From NCBI GenBank assembly GCA_014656495.1, contig BNCN01000004.1, positions 434,001 through 498,000 of the forward strand: a stretch of 64,000 nt of DNA, given 5' to 3'. Made by a program: the position numbers and the translations under genes. Positions 1 to 10,723 of this stretch are shown here, piece after piece; the stretch's first letter is position 1, and each line of letters starts with the position of its first letter. The notes below the pieces were generated by a model. That model worked only from the letters and a program-made list of their open reading frames with translations. It did not search any database and had not been told where the DNA came from. This DNA is from Comamonas sp. KCTC 72670. Lineage in GTDB: Bacteria > Myxococcota > Myxococcia > Myxococcales > Myxococcaceae.

Positions 1-347
1 CGAGCGGGGTAGGGGACGCGCTCTCCGGACTTACGGCTCAGGCGTACCCGGAAGTGGCCCGTGGCCTCCAGCCGCTTCGCCAGGTCCTCCGCCACGCGGA
101 GGGTGAAAGCCTCCTCGTCCTCGCAGGTGACGCCCTTGTTGCCGGTGTTCCCCTCCGCGCCGTGGCCCGCGTCCAGGTAGATGCGCCGCTTCCCGAAGCC
201 CTTGGGGAACTGGACCTCGGCCACCGTGAGCGGCGCGCCCGGCGCGGGCCACGTGGGCGGCGGAACGACGGCGGCGGGCTCGGAGGCCCAGGCGGGCCCT
301 CCCATCAAGAGGAGCCCCAAGCCCAGCAACGAGGAGGTCTTTGGCAT
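1..347 (-). CDS. N-acetylmuramoyl-L-alanine amidase (Amidase_3), N-terminal part
   Basis: Only the first ~115 residues lie in the window; the gene runs off the left edge. The protein opens with a signal peptide (MPKTSSLLGLGLLLMGGPAWA), then a short Pro-rich spacer, then the Amidase_3 opening motif IYLDAGHGAEGNTGN, whose His and downstream acidic residues (CEDEEAF) fit the zinc-binding His/Glu of cell-wall amidases. Such enzymes cut the bond between N-acetylmuramic acid and the stem peptide of peptidoglycan in the periplasm. The start is the ATG at 347, followed directly by the hydrophobic segment. It lies downstream of lon on the same strand but is separated from it by a terminator, so it is probably transcribed alone. 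The catalytic C-terminal residues cannot be checked here. Confidence 0.8.
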   Translation of the reverse strand, partial: MPKTSSLLGLGLLLMGGPAWASEPAAVVPPPTWPAPGAPLTVAEVQFPKGFGKRRIYLDAGHGAEGNTGNKGVTCEDEEAFTLRVAEDLAKRLEATGHFRVRLSRKSGERVPYPA

Positions 348-444
348 CGCGCGTGAGGCGCCCGGGAAAGGAGCGTCGCCGCCCAGTCTCGCGCGGGCCT
401 GGGCCCCCAGGGAAGCCCACGGCGCGCCCGCCCCGCAAAGACAA

Positions 445-475
445 CGGGCAGGCTCCCCAGGAGGGAACCTGCCCG
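445..475 (-). terminator. Rho-independent terminator of lon
   Basis: An inverted repeat CGGGCAGG/CCTGCCCG with an inner TCCCC/GGGA extension forms a strong hairpin just past the lon stop codon. On the minus strand it is followed by the T-rich tail TTGTCTTTG. Confidence 0.75.
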
Positions 476-506
476 CGTCACTTCCTATGGGCCGGAAGGC
501 CGTGCG

Positions 507-2990
<2,484 letters not shown>

Positions 2991-3226
2991 GAAGTTCGGC
3001 CTTTTCCGTTCGACAACCAGTGAACATTTCCAGGTTTTCTGCGGCGGATGAACCAACGTAACAACCAAAACGGACATGGCAAACGGCGTGTGCGTTTTTC
3101 CGACCCCCGCGGGCACTCGCGTGTTCCTCGGAAGTCTCGCGTCCGGACGAGGGGTGGGGCATGCTCACCCCCCTAGCATCTGACGCGGCGCCCCGCCGGG
3201 GTGCGCCGCCCTCCCGGAGGCCCCCC

Positions 3227-4441
3227 ATGAAGCTCCGCCACTGCGCCCCCCTGCTGCTGGTTCCGTCCCTGCTCTGGACGTCGTGCCGGTCGCCCGTCGA
3301 CGAGCCCGGCTCCAACCTTCCTGGCAGGTGCGAGAGCGAGTCGCCCGTCATCGCACCGCAGAAGACGGACATCCTCTTCGTCATCGACAACTCGGGCTCC
3401 ATGCAGGAGGAGCAGGCCGCCATCGCCACGGAGCTGCCGGCCTTCCTGGAGGCGCTGAAGGAAGGAAGCGGCGTCTCCCAGGACTTCCGGGTGGGCGTGA
3501 TCACCACGTCCGTGTACCGGCTCGCCAGGTTCCAGGGGCGGGAGAGCTTTGTTGAGTACAACCGGGAATCAGGCCGATTGCAGCCTGTTCCCGACGCGGC
3601 GGGCAACCCCACCGACGAGCGCTTCATCGACGGTACGGATCCGTACGTACTGGAGAAGTTCCGGCGGCTGGTGATCCAGGGCACGGAGGGCAGCGGGCAG
3701 GAGACACCGCTTGAGGCAGTCCGATTGGCTGTCTCAGAGCCGTTGGTGTCGACGCCGCTGGCGGAGAACGGCAACGCCGGGTTCCTCCGCGATGGCGCTC
3801 GGTTGCTGGTGGCGGTGGTGTCAGACGAGGAGGACTGCAGCACCATGGAGCGGCCTCCGCCGGTCTGGGTGTCCGACGACACGTCCATCGACAACTGCAG
3901 CGAGCAGTCGCACCTGCTCACGCCGGTGGAAGAGTACTTCGAGCTGTTCCAACAGCTTCGGGATTCGAACGGGGCCGCGCGCCAGGTGCTCTGGGCCACG
4001 ATTGGTCCGGTGGCGCTGTCCGACAAGCGGGCGGAGCTGATCCGCGACGTCACGCCCGACGGGACCTTCGTGCGCAACGTCGACTGCCCGACGTCCTACG
4101 GGCCCGGCCACCGCCAGCGCGCCATGGCGGAGTCGTTCGACCGGAGCCTGGACAACCTGGACTCCATCTGCCGGGACAACTACCGCGACACGCTGCTGCG
4201 CATCGCGGAGTTGGCCACGGTGGCGCAGAGCATCGAGGTGGTGAACCTGCCCGACCCCCGGCTGGTCCAGGTGGAGCTGACGCGCGCGGATGACTCGGTG
4301 TCGCGGTGCTCGGTGGCCGCGGGTGACCTGCGCTACGAGGCGTCCACGGAGCGGTATCCCGCCCGCCTGTTCTTCCAGGCCAGCTGCCTGCGCCGCGCGG
4401 ACGACAAGAAGGTGGAAGTGAAGGTGCTTTGCGCGGGCTGA
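3227..4441 (+). CDS. lipoprotein with von Willebrand factor A domain
   Basis: 404 aa. A signal peptide ending in the lipobox LWTSC predicts a lipid-anchored exported protein. From about residue 45 a VWA domain begins: ILFVIDNSGSMQEEQ carries the DxSxS metal-ion (MIDAS) motif, followed by the typical DFRVGVITTSV strand and a later VVSDEEDCS segment. VWA domains bind metal and mediate protein-protein contacts. Several Cys (for example DNCSEQ, DCPTSYG, DSICRD, RCSVAAG) suggest disulfides outside the cytoplasm. Start at ATG 3227 with GGAGG at 3216-3220. It is transcribed away from lon and stands alone. Proteins of this layout are common in myxobacterial genomes, but no function is known to me. 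Confidence 0.75.
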   Translation: MKLRHCAPLLLVPSLLWTSCRSPVDEPGSNLPGRCESESPVIAPQKTDILFVIDNSGSMQEEQAAIATELPAFLEALKEGSGVSQDFRVGVITTSVYRLARFQGRESFVEYNRESGRLQPVPDAAGNPTDERFIDGTDPYVLEKFRRLVIQGTEGSGQETPLEAVRLAVSEPLVSTPLAENGNAGFLRDGARLLVAVVSDEEDCSTMERPPPVWVSDDTSIDNCSEQSHLLTPVEEYFELFQQLRDSNGAARQVLWATIGPVALSDKRAELIRDVTPDGTFVRNVDCPTSYGPGHRQRAMAESFDRSLDNLDSICRDNYRDTLLRIAELATVAQSIEVVNLPDPRLVQVELTRADDSVSRCSVAAGDLRYEASTERYPARLFFQASCLRRADDKKVEVKVLCAG

Positions 4442-4584
4442 GCCCCGACGGGAGCCCGCACCAGCGGGTCTGATCCACGCACCCACCGCCATGCGTCCCA
4501 TGAAGGCGCATGTCAGACCTCCGAGGATAGTGGACGACCGCCCTGCCGGTCGTCCGGCTCCGGCGGGTCTGGCGAGGAGGCGAG

Positions 4585-5463
4585 ATGAGCGCGGCGGAGC
4601 AGCAAGCGGAGGTGGGGCAGGGAACGGGCTCGGTCGTCGAGCAGCTCCGGGAGCGGATTCGCCAGTTGCAGGCGGCACCCCGGCGCTACCTGGCGGTGTT
4701 GCGCACGGGCCTGGAGGCGGTGGACGCGCTGCTGCCCACCGGGGGCCTGCCGCTGGGTCAGGCGGTGGAGCTGTGTGGCGAGGCGGCCTCGGGACGCACC
4801 AGCCTGGCGCTGCACGCCGTGGCGGCGGCGCACCAGGAAGCCCGCCTGTGCGCGTGGGTGGATGGCCCCCGGGAGCTCTATCCGCCATCCGCCGCTGCCC
4901 TGGGCGTGGACCTGGAGCGGCTGCTCATCGTCCGGCCCCAGGCGCCGGAGCAGCGCGTCTGGGCCGCCGTCCAGCTGGCCCGGAGCGGGGCCTTCGCTTG
5001 CGTGGTGTTGGACCTGACGCGCGGTGTGTCGGCCGGTGGACGGGCCAGCCGGGTGTCTCCGGTGGAGGCGCGGAAGCTCGCGGACGCGGCGGCGCGCGGT
5101 GGCGGGCTGCTCCTGCTGCTCACCTCGCCGGACGCGCCCGCGGATGGGGTGATGCGGCTGCGGACGGAGGCGCGGGACGGGGAGGGCTGGTCGGTGGAGG
5201 TGGTGCGCAGCCGGCAGGGGGGCGCGGGCGCGCGGGCGGTGCTGCCCTGGCGTTCGCTGTACCCGTCGCTGGGGTTGGAAGAGGGCGGGCGGCTGCTGGA
5301 CGTGGCGGACGACCTGGAGGACGCCACGCCCGACTTCCTGCGGGAGCAGTCCGGCGTGCTCCGCAACGGCCTGGGCATCCTGGGGCAGCGCCCTGGACGT
5401 GACGCGCCCATGCCGCCCCTTCGCCAGGGGTTGGACGCGGCCTTTCCTCCCTCGGCGCATTGA
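4585..5463 (+). CDS. imuA: ImuA, RecA-like component of the mutagenic translesion complex
   Basis: 292 aa, RecA/SulA-like fold. After a basic N-terminal helix the line LRTGLEAVDALLPTGGLPL is the family signature, followed by a Walker-A-like loop (CGEAASGRTS, with Arg replacing the usual Lys), ARLCAWVDGPRELYPP and LLLLLTSPDAPADG. In ImuA-ImuB-DnaE2 systems ImuA acts with the non-catalytic Y-family protein ImuB to bring the error-prone polymerase to damaged DNA. The following imuB starts 8 bases after the stop, so they form an operon; dnaE2 lies 15 kb downstream. Start ATG 4585 has GAGGAGG at 4574-4580. I could not find a CTGAA..TTCAG LexA-type palindrome in the 143 bases upstream. Confidence 0.85.
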   Translation: MSAAEQQAEVGQGTGSVVEQLRERIRQLQAAPRRYLAVLRTGLEAVDALLPTGGLPLGQAVELCGEAASGRTSLALHAVAAAHQEARLCAWVDGPRELYPPSAAALGVDLERLLIVRPQAPEQRVWAAVQLARSGAFACVVLDLTRGVSAGGRASRVSPVEARKLADAAARGGGLLLLLTSPDAPADGVMRLRTEARDGEGWSVEVVRSRQGGAGARAVLPWRSLYPSLGLEEGGRLLDVADDLEDATPDFLREQSGVLRNGLGILGQRPGRDAPMPPLRQGLDAAFPPSAH

Positions 5464-5471
5464 GGGCCGTC

Positions 5472-6983
5472 ATGCGCAGGGCCTATCTGCACCTCACCCG
5501 CTTCCCGGTCCAGCGCCGGGTGGTGGAGTCGCCGGAGCTGGCGGGGCGTCCCTTCGTCCTGGTGGAGGCGGTGCGCGGCCAGCGCCGGGTGGCCTTCGCC
5601 TCGACCTCGGCGTTGCGCGCGGGCGTCCGTCCAGGGCTGTCGTTGACGGCGGCCACCGCGCTGGAGCCGGCGCTGCGACACTTCGACTACCGCCCGGAGG
5701 AGGAGCTGCGCGCGTTGACGGCGCTGGGCGAGGCGCTGCTCCCGTTGGCCCCGGGCTTCCAGCTCTCCGCGCCGGACGGGCTGTGGTTGGACGCTGGCGC
5801 CGCGCACCTCTGCGGGAGCGAGGAGGCGCTGGGCACGCGGATGCTGGCGCTGTGCTCCGAGCTGGGCTACCGGGCGCACGTGGTGGTGGCCTCGGAGGCC
5901 TTCACCTCACGCGCGGTGGCGCGGCATGGCGCTCGCCGGCTGGAGGTGGTGGCCCCGGGAGAGAGCGCGAGGGCGCTGGCGCCGCTGCCCTTGTCCGCGC
6001 TGGAGGTCCGTGACAGCGCGGCCACGCTGTTCTCCGCGCTGGGGCTCACCACGTTGGGGGAGGTGGCGGCGCTGCCCGCGGGCGCGGTGGTGGCGCGGGC
6101 CGGTGCCGCCGGGACACGGGTCCACGCGCGCTGCCGGGGGGAGGACGACACGCCCTTCGTGCCCGCGGTGCTGGAGACCGTCCTGGAGGAGCGCGTGGTG
6201 CTGGACTTCCCCGCGGAGTCCTTCGAGCCGCTGCGCTTCGCGCTCAAGACGCTGATGGACCGGCTGGGCGCGCGCCTGTCCGGGCGGGGCCGCGCGGCGG
6301 TGCGGCTCACCTTCACGTTGAAGCTGGACCCCACGGGCCACCGGAGCGTGACGCTGACGCTGGCGCGCCCCACCGCGCGGGCGAAGCTGCTGCACGAGCT
6401 GGCGCGGCACCGGTTGGAGGAGCTGCGGCTGGAGAACCCGGTGGCGGAGGTGTCGGCCCGGGTGGACGAGCACTCCGAGGACGCGGGGCAGCAGCTCGCG
6501 CTGGGGGATGCCCCCGAAGGGGACGCGGCGTTGGAGGTGGTGCTGTCCCGGCTCGCGACGACGCTGGGCGAGGCGTCGCTGTTCTCCGCGGGGCTGGAGG
6601 CGGTCCACCGGCCCGAGGCGGCACACGGCGCCCGGGCCTTCCGTCCTCCCGAGGCCCGGCGGGGCTTGTCCGCGGACCTCCTGGAAGCCGGTGCCCGGGG
6701 AGCGCCGAGGGCCGCGAGGGAGCGGCCCTCCCGGTTGCTGGCGGAGCCCGCGTGTCTGGACGCGGAGGTGGCGGCGTCTGGCCGGCTGCTGGCCGCGCGC
6801 ATGGGGGGACGGCGGCACCGGGTGACGGCGTTGGCGGGCCCGGAGCGGCTGGGCGGGGAGTGGTGGTCCGAGGCGCCCTTCCAGCGGGACTACTACCGCG
6901 TCCACTTCGAGGGCCTGGGCCCCGCCTGGGTGTTCCGGGACGGACGGGATGGACGTTTCTACCTCCAGGGACTGTTCGACTGA
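5472..6983 (+). CDS. imuB: ImuB, catalytically inactive Y-family polymerase homologue
   Basis: 503 aa. It has the DinB/ImuB layout: palm/finger region (1-160, with QRRVAFASTSALRAGVRPG typical of the family), HhH-type DNA-binding region (about 165-220, LTTLGEVAALPAGAVVAR) and little-finger region (about 225-330). The first catalytic motif, normally containing Asp, reads YLHLTRFPVQ, so the metal-binding acid is missing, as in known ImuB proteins that act as a scaffold. QQLALGD at about 339-345 resembles the beta-clamp-binding QLxLF motif, followed by a linker and a C-terminal domain with RDYYRVHFEGLGPAWVFRD, typical of ImuB. Start taken at ATG 5472; a TTG at 5460 overlapping the imuA stop is possible. 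Second gene of the imuA operon. Confidence 0.86.
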   Translation: MRRAYLHLTRFPVQRRVVESPELAGRPFVLVEAVRGQRRVAFASTSALRAGVRPGLSLTAATALEPALRHFDYRPEEELRALTALGEALLPLAPGFQLSAPDGLWLDAGAAHLCGSEEALGTRMLALCSELGYRAHVVVASEAFTSRAVARHGARRLEVVAPGESARALAPLPLSALEVRDSAATLFSALGLTTLGEVAALPAGAVVARAGAAGTRVHARCRGEDDTPFVPAVLETVLEERVVLDFPAESFEPLRFALKTLMDRLGARLSGRGRAAVRLTFTLKLDPTGHRSVTLTLARPTARAKLLHELARHRLEELRLENPVAEVSARVDEHSEDAGQQLALGDAPEGDAALEVVLSRLATTLGEASLFSAGLEAVHRPEAAHGARAFRPPEARRGLSADLLEAGARGAPRAARERPSRLLAEPACLDAEVAASGRLLAARMGGRRHRVTALAGPERLGGEWWSEAPFQRDYYRVHFEGLGPAWVFRDGRDGRFYLQGLFD

Positions 6984-7035
6984 GGCCCGGTGGCCCAGCA
7001 TAGTGGGCCCGTACCCGTCTCCCAGGTTTCCCGTC

Positions 7036-7566
7036 ATGCGCGCCTTCCGTCCCGCGGTCGTCCTGCTCAGCCTCCTGCTCGCCTCGTGCGCCGCGCCCCA
7101 GGTCCGGCCGCCGGGGGCCTTGCGCAAGGTGGTGGTCGTGGTGGGCTCGCGCGTGGACTCGCTGCCGACCTTCACGTACCGGCAGGACATGATGGGGGAG
7201 GGCAACCCCCGCTCGGTGCTCGTCAGCCAGGCGCAGGCCACGTTGCAGGAGCGCGGCTTCGAGGTGGTGGGCACGCGCATCTCCCCGGCGCCGGCGCCCT
7301 CCATCAACGAGGTGGTGGCGATGATCCAGGACAACGACGCCGAGGCGGGCGTGGTGGTGGTGCTCAACTGGGTGGACGTGACGTCCGCGCAGATGATGGG
7401 GCGCACGGAGGTGCTGCTGGAGACGGGGGTGGTGGGGCCCAACGGCCGGCTGCGGTGGAGCAACCCCACGCGCACCATCTCCATGATTGGCGTGTACCAG
7501 GCGCAGACGGACCTGCGCTCCTACCTGCGCAAGGCGGTGGTGGAGGCCATCCAGGCCATCCCCTGA
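7036..7566 (+). CDS. small lipoprotein of unknown function
   Basis: 176 aa. MRAFRPAVVLLSLLLASCAA is a lipoprotein signal with lipobox LASC. The mature part starts with a strongly beta-forming stretch (LRKVVVVVGSRVDS), then alternates strands and helices (NEVVAMIQDNDAEAGVVVVLNWVDV), giving an alpha/beta fold of about 130 residues with no Cys after the lipid anchor. This looks like a periplasmic lipoprotein detecting or binding something, but I recognise no family. Start is the first ATG in front of the hydrophobic segment. It follows imuB by 52 bases and could be read through from that operon, though no functional link is evident. Confidence 0.6.
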   Translation: MRAFRPAVVLLSLLLASCAAPQVRPPGALRKVVVVVGSRVDSLPTFTYRQDMMGEGNPRSVLVSQAQATLQERGFEVVGTRISPAPAPSINEVVAMIQDNDAEAGVVVVLNWVDVTSAQMMGRTEVLLETGVVGPNGRLRWSNPTRTISMIGVYQAQTDLRSYLRKAVVEAIQAIP

Positions 7567-7596
7567 GGGGCGCGCCGCGCCGGAGCGCGGACCGGC

Positions 7597-8127
7597 TCAC
7601 GGTGCCCGCTTCGGGCTCGCCAGGCGCAGGTGTTCGTAGACGGTCTCCGCGCGCAGGTAGAGGAACTGGGCGTCGCCGAAGGCCAGGGTATCTCCGTCCT
7701 GGAGCTGCACCTGGGCGCGGTAGCCCAGGGGGGCGCCGTTGATGAAGGTGCCGTTCATGGACTCGGCGTCGCGCACGGAGAAGCCGCCGCGCGCGGCGTT
7801 CCAGCGCAGGGTGGCGTGGTGCTGGGACACGGAGGGGTCGGGCACCTTCAGGTCGCAGTCCTCGGTGCGGCCGACCGTCAACTCCTCGCCGTCCACGGAG
7901 GGCTGGAGGAAGTGGACCTCCAGGTTGTCGAAGTCGCGGAGCATGGCGAGCAGCCGCTCGTCCATGTGCGCGCGGTGGGCCATGCCGACGGTGCGCGACG
8001 CCAGGTTGCCGTGCCCCGGCGTGGCGAGCTCCACGGGGGGCTGGATGAGGGCCACCGGACCGGACGCAGCCCGGAACGCGTCCAGCGAGGCACTCGCGAA
8101 GGGGCGGAGCTGATTCACGGACACCAT
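7597..8127 (-). CDS. FHA domain protein
   Basis: 176 aa. The N-terminal ~75 residues are low-similarity (VSVNQLRPFASASLDAFR). The C-terminal ~100 residues form a forkhead-associated domain: VGRTEDCDLKVPDPSVSQHHATLRW supplies the GR...S..H phosphothreonine-binding signature, and DAESMNGTFINGAP gives the N-G turn. FHA domains bind phosphothreonine peptides, so this is likely an adaptor in Ser/Thr kinase signalling, abundant in myxobacteria. Start chosen at ATG 8127. It is convergent with the lipoprotein gene (30-base gap) and divergent from the epimerase gene. Confidence 0.8.
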   Translation of the reverse strand: MVSVNQLRPFASASLDAFRAASGPVALIQPPVELATPGHGNLASRTVGMAHRAHMDERLLAMLRDFDNLEVHFLQPSVDGEELTVGRTEDCDLKVPDPSVSQHHATLRWNAARGGFSVRDAESMNGTFINGAPLGYRAQVQLQDGDTLAFGDAQFLYLRAETVYEHLRLASPKRAP

Positions 8128-8228
8128 GAGGCCCACAACCCTACGTGCAGTTGGCGGGGACGGGAAGCGCCGCGTCCAGGTCCTCGGGCGTGGCGTCCCG
8201 GAGGAGGGCATGGGAGCGTGGGGCGCAC

Positions 8229-9206
8229 ATGCGGGTACTCGTCACGGGAGCTGCGGGCTTCATTGGCCACCACGTCAGCGCGCGGCTGCTGGCGCGGGGC
8301 GACGCCGTCATCGGGGTGGACAACCTGGACCCCTCCGGCGACGTGGCGCTGAAGCAGGCCCGCCTGGCGCGCCTGGGGACCTTGCCGGGTGCTTCCGGGT
8401 TCGCCTTCCATCCGGTGGACATCACCGACGGCCCCGCGCTGCGGACGCTCCTCGAGGCGGCTCCACCGGAAGCCGTGGTCCACCTGGCCGCGCGCGTGGG
8501 GGTGCGGCCCTCGGCGGGCGTCACCGCGCGGGACTACGTGGACAGCAACGTGTCGGGCTTCCTCCAGGTGTTGGAGCAGGCGGGCGCATCCCGCGTCCGG
8601 CACCTGGTCTACGCGTCGTCCAGCTCCGTGTACGGCGCGGGCTCGGCGCCGCCGTTCCAGGAGCGGGCCGCGGCGGACCATCCGCTCAGCGTGTACGCGG
8701 CCACCAAGCGCGCGGACGAGCTGCTCGCGCACGCGTTCAGTCATCTGCACGGCCTGCCCACCAGCGGCCTGCGCTTCTTCACGGTGTACGGCCCGTGGGG
8801 ACGCCCGGACATGGCGCCGCTGCGCTTCCTCCGGGCCCTGCATGAAGGCACCGAGCTGGCGCTGCACGACGGGGGCCGGATGCAGCGCGACTTCACCCAC
8901 GTGGAGGACGTGGCGGAGGCCGTGCTGCGCGTGCTGGACAGGCCGCCCTCGGGGGCACCCGCGTATCGCGTCCTCAACGTGGGCCGGGGCGAGCCCGTCC
9001 CGGTCCGCGAGTTCCTGGCGGTGATGGAGCGGCACCTGGGCACGCGGGCGAAGGTGCGTTCCACGCCCGCGCAGCCCGGGGAGATGGAGGCCACCTGGGC
9101 GGACCCGTCCGAGCTGGAGCGGCAGACGGGCTTCCGGCCTCGCATCTCCGTGGAGGAAGGGCTGGCCGGCCTGGTGGCGTGGTTCCGCCAACAGGCCGGT
9201 GTCTGA
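8229..9206 (+). CDS. NAD-dependent sugar-nucleotide epimerase (UDP-glucuronate 4-epimerase-like)
   Basis: 325 aa extended short-chain dehydrogenase. It opens with the Rossmann motif VTGAAGFIGHHVSARLL, continues with DNLD (adenosine ribose binding) and HLAARVGVRPS, and has the catalytic SSSVYG and Y156xxxK160 (YAATK). RFFTVYGPWGRPDM is typical of UDP-glucuronate 4-epimerase and its relatives, and DFTHVEDV follows. Such enzymes interconvert UDP-glucuronate and UDP-galacturonate for surface polysaccharides; a related dehydratase/epimerase specificity cannot be excluded. Start ATG 8229 directly precedes the Rossmann strand; upstream in-frame sequence is not conserved-looking. Monocistronic, convergent with the protease gene 18 bases away. 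Confidence 0.85.
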   Translation: MRVLVTGAAGFIGHHVSARLLARGDAVIGVDNLDPSGDVALKQARLARLGTLPGASGFAFHPVDITDGPALRTLLEAAPPEAVVHLAARVGVRPSAGVTARDYVDSNVSGFLQVLEQAGASRVRHLVYASSSSVYGAGSAPPFQERAAADHPLSVYAATKRADELLAHAFSHLHGLPTSGLRFFTVYGPWGRPDMAPLRFLRALHEGTELALHDGGRMQRDFTHVEDVAEAVLRVLDRPPSGAPAYRVLNVGRGEPVPVREFLAVMERHLGTRAKVRSTPAQPGEMEATWADPSELERQTGFRPRISVEEGLAGLVAWFRQQAGV

Positions 9207-9224
9207 GGCGCGGCGTCCCCGGGC

Positions 9225-10295
9225 CTACAGCAGGGGCAGCCGCGTGGCGACGGGGGCGACGACCTGCTTCGTGAAGTCCGCGGGCGTGAGCACCTTCACC
9301 GTTCCGGAGTACGCATACGTCCGGCCCAGGAAGTCCGAGTGGCTGAACTGGAGCGGATACGTCCCCGCGCCCAGCCAGGTGACGAGCCCGCTCGAGGTGC
9401 TGTACGTGACGGCGGACAGCTTCCAGGAGAACGCGGAGGCGGCGAAGGACAGGTTCGCGCCGCGGGCGCCCCAGGCCGAGGTGAGGTTGAGGGCCTCGGT
9501 GGTCCGGATGACCGTCCTGCCGACGAACTCGGCGACGCGGACCGGCTCGGGGTACATGATGTGCAGCGCCAGCGCGTCCCACGAGGAGGGGCCCGCGTGG
9601 CCGTAGTTGCCGTGGATGCCGCAGCCCAGGAACTCGTAGTGCATCACCGAGTACCTGTCATAGGGCGTGATGAAGCCGCTGTTCGCGCCGCCGCCGTACC
9701 CCGAGGCGCTGCAGAGGCTGAAGTGGACGTCGTTGCGCTCGTGCTCGTGCCGCAGGCCCAGCGCGTGCCCGAACTCGTGCAGCGTGTGGTCCTTCCAGGG
9801 CACGCCGAGCGCGTCCGCGTCGTCACCGAGCTTCAGGTTGTGCCGGCAGCCCCGGTGCGTGGCGAGGTCGGCGGGCGAGTTGGACCAACTGCCGCCGTGG
9901 TTGTTCTCGCCGGTGTAGTTGCCGGCGGCGTCCAGGAACATCGGGCAGCCATTGCCGGGGACGCGGCCCGAGAAGGCCGAACTGGTGCCCGGAATCACCA
10001 CGCGGATGTCGCCGCCGTGCCAGTGGTTGCCGTTGGCCAGGACGGTGGGCGCGGGGCAGGTGCCCAGGACGTTGAAGCGGATGTTGGCGACGCGCTCGAA
10101 GTCGCGGATGTAATCCACCACCTGCTGCACGCGCGCGGGGCGCGAGGTGAGCGCGTCACCGACGAAGCAGACGCTGGGCGTGCTGCCCTGGACGCCGGCG
10201 TACCAGTAGAGGGAGGCGTGGACGGGGCGCGCCCCCAACGCGGCGGCGAGGAGGACGAGCCCCGTCCAGAGGCTCCGGAGGTTCAGGGCGCGCAT
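9225..10295 (-). CDS. secreted zinc metalloprotease, metzincin/astacin-like
   Basis: 356 aa. Signal peptide (residues 1-27, ending ARPVHA), then the catalytic domain: HEFGHALGLRHEHER at 173-187 is HExxHxxGxxH with a following Glu as in astacins, and YSVMHYEF is the Met-turn. Six or more Cys in the mature part (for example GTCPAP, NGCPMF, RGCRHN, SLCSAS, LGCGIHG) suggest disulfides. A C-terminal domain of about 100 residues (from VRVAEFVG) has an Ig-like or beta-sandwich look. The enzyme should hydrolyse proteins outside the cell. Its ATG lies 2 bases after the stop of the small secreted protein gene (TAACGATG), so the two are translated together from one transcript. Confidence 0.85.
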   Translation of the reverse strand: MRALNLRSLWTGLVLLAAALGARPVHASLYWYAGVQGSTPSVCFVGDALTSRPARVQQVVDYIRDFERVANIRFNVLGTCPAPTVLANGNHWHGGDIRVVIPGTSSAFSGRVPGNGCPMFLDAAGNYTGENNHGGSWSNSPADLATHRGCRHNLKLGDDADALGVPWKDHTLHEFGHALGLRHEHERNDVHFSLCSASGYGGGANSGFITPYDRYSVMHYEFLGCGIHGNYGHAGPSSWDALALHIMYPEPVRVAEFVGRTVIRTTEALNLTSAWGARGANLSFAASAFSWKLSAVTYSTSSGLVTWLGAGTYPLQFSHSDFLGRTYAYSGTVKVLTPADFTKQVVAPVATRLPLL

Positions 10296-10297
10296 CG

Positions 10298-10633
10298 TTA
10301 CATCGCCGTCCAGTTGATGAGCCGGCAGTCGCTGGAGAGGCAGCCAATGGACGTGCCCGCGGTGGTGGACGGGTTGTAGTCCACGTGCAGCGTGCGGCCG
10401 CTGGCGAGCGCCGTGCTGAGCAGGCTGAGCGTGCGGTTCACGTGCGCGGTGTCGGCGGTGGAGAGCGCGAAGAACCAGATGCCGCCGGCGACGGAGGAGG
10501 CGCACCGCACGTGGATGCGGTTGGTGTACACGGCCACGCTGGTGGGGACACACGAGGCGCTGTCCGCGAGCGCGGGCGCGGCGGTGAGGCTCATCCCCAG
10601 GGCGAGGGCGGGAAGCAGGCGGGTGGTGTTCAT
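10298..10633 (-). CDS. small secreted protein, possibly SubB-like OB-fold partner of the protease
   Basis: 111 aa. Signal peptide MNTTRLLPALALGMSLTAAPALA with Ala-x-Ala cleavage site, leaving about 88 mature residues with four Cys (SCVP, RCAS, GCLS, DCRL), so probably two disulfides. The pattern IWFFALS...RTLSLLSTALASGRTLHVDY...GC...CRLI reminds me of small OB-fold proteins related to the B subunit of subtilase cytotoxin, but this is pattern memory and weak. It is the first gene of a two-gene unit with the metalloprotease; it could be a carrier, inhibitor or binding partner. Start ATG 10633 begins the signal peptide; the GGAG at 10647-10644 can be masked by a stem-loop. Confidence 0.65.
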   Translation of the reverse strand: MNTTRLLPALALGMSLTAAPALADSASCVPTSVAVYTNRIHVRCASSVAGGIWFFALSTADTAHVNRTLSLLSTALASGRTLHVDYNPSTTAGTSIGCLSSDCRLINWTAM

Positions 10634-10639
10634 CGGGGG

Positions 10640-10696
10640 CGTTCTCCAGGACACGAAAGCGGCGCGAAATTGCGCCGTTTTTCGGTCAGGAGAACG
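10640..10696 (-). promoter_or_regulatory. nested stem-loop in the leader of the protease operon
   Basis: Outer arms CGTTCTCC (10640-10647) and GGAGAACG (10689-10696) are perfect complements; within them CGGCGC/GCGCCG (10660-10677) forms an inner hairpin flanked by A/T runs. In the mRNA of the secreted-protein gene the 3' outer arm contains the GGAG likely used as ribosome-binding site, so folding would hide it. The inner hairpin could alternatively end the ABC-F transcript. Confidence 0.45.
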
Positions 10697-10723
10697 GGCC
10701 CCCTTCGAATCCTTCGCCGGGGG

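Noticed and set aside
5460-5471. TTG 5460 start of imuB overlapping the imuA stop
   Set aside because: Possible, but ATG 5472 gives the family-typical N-terminus; kept only as an alternative.
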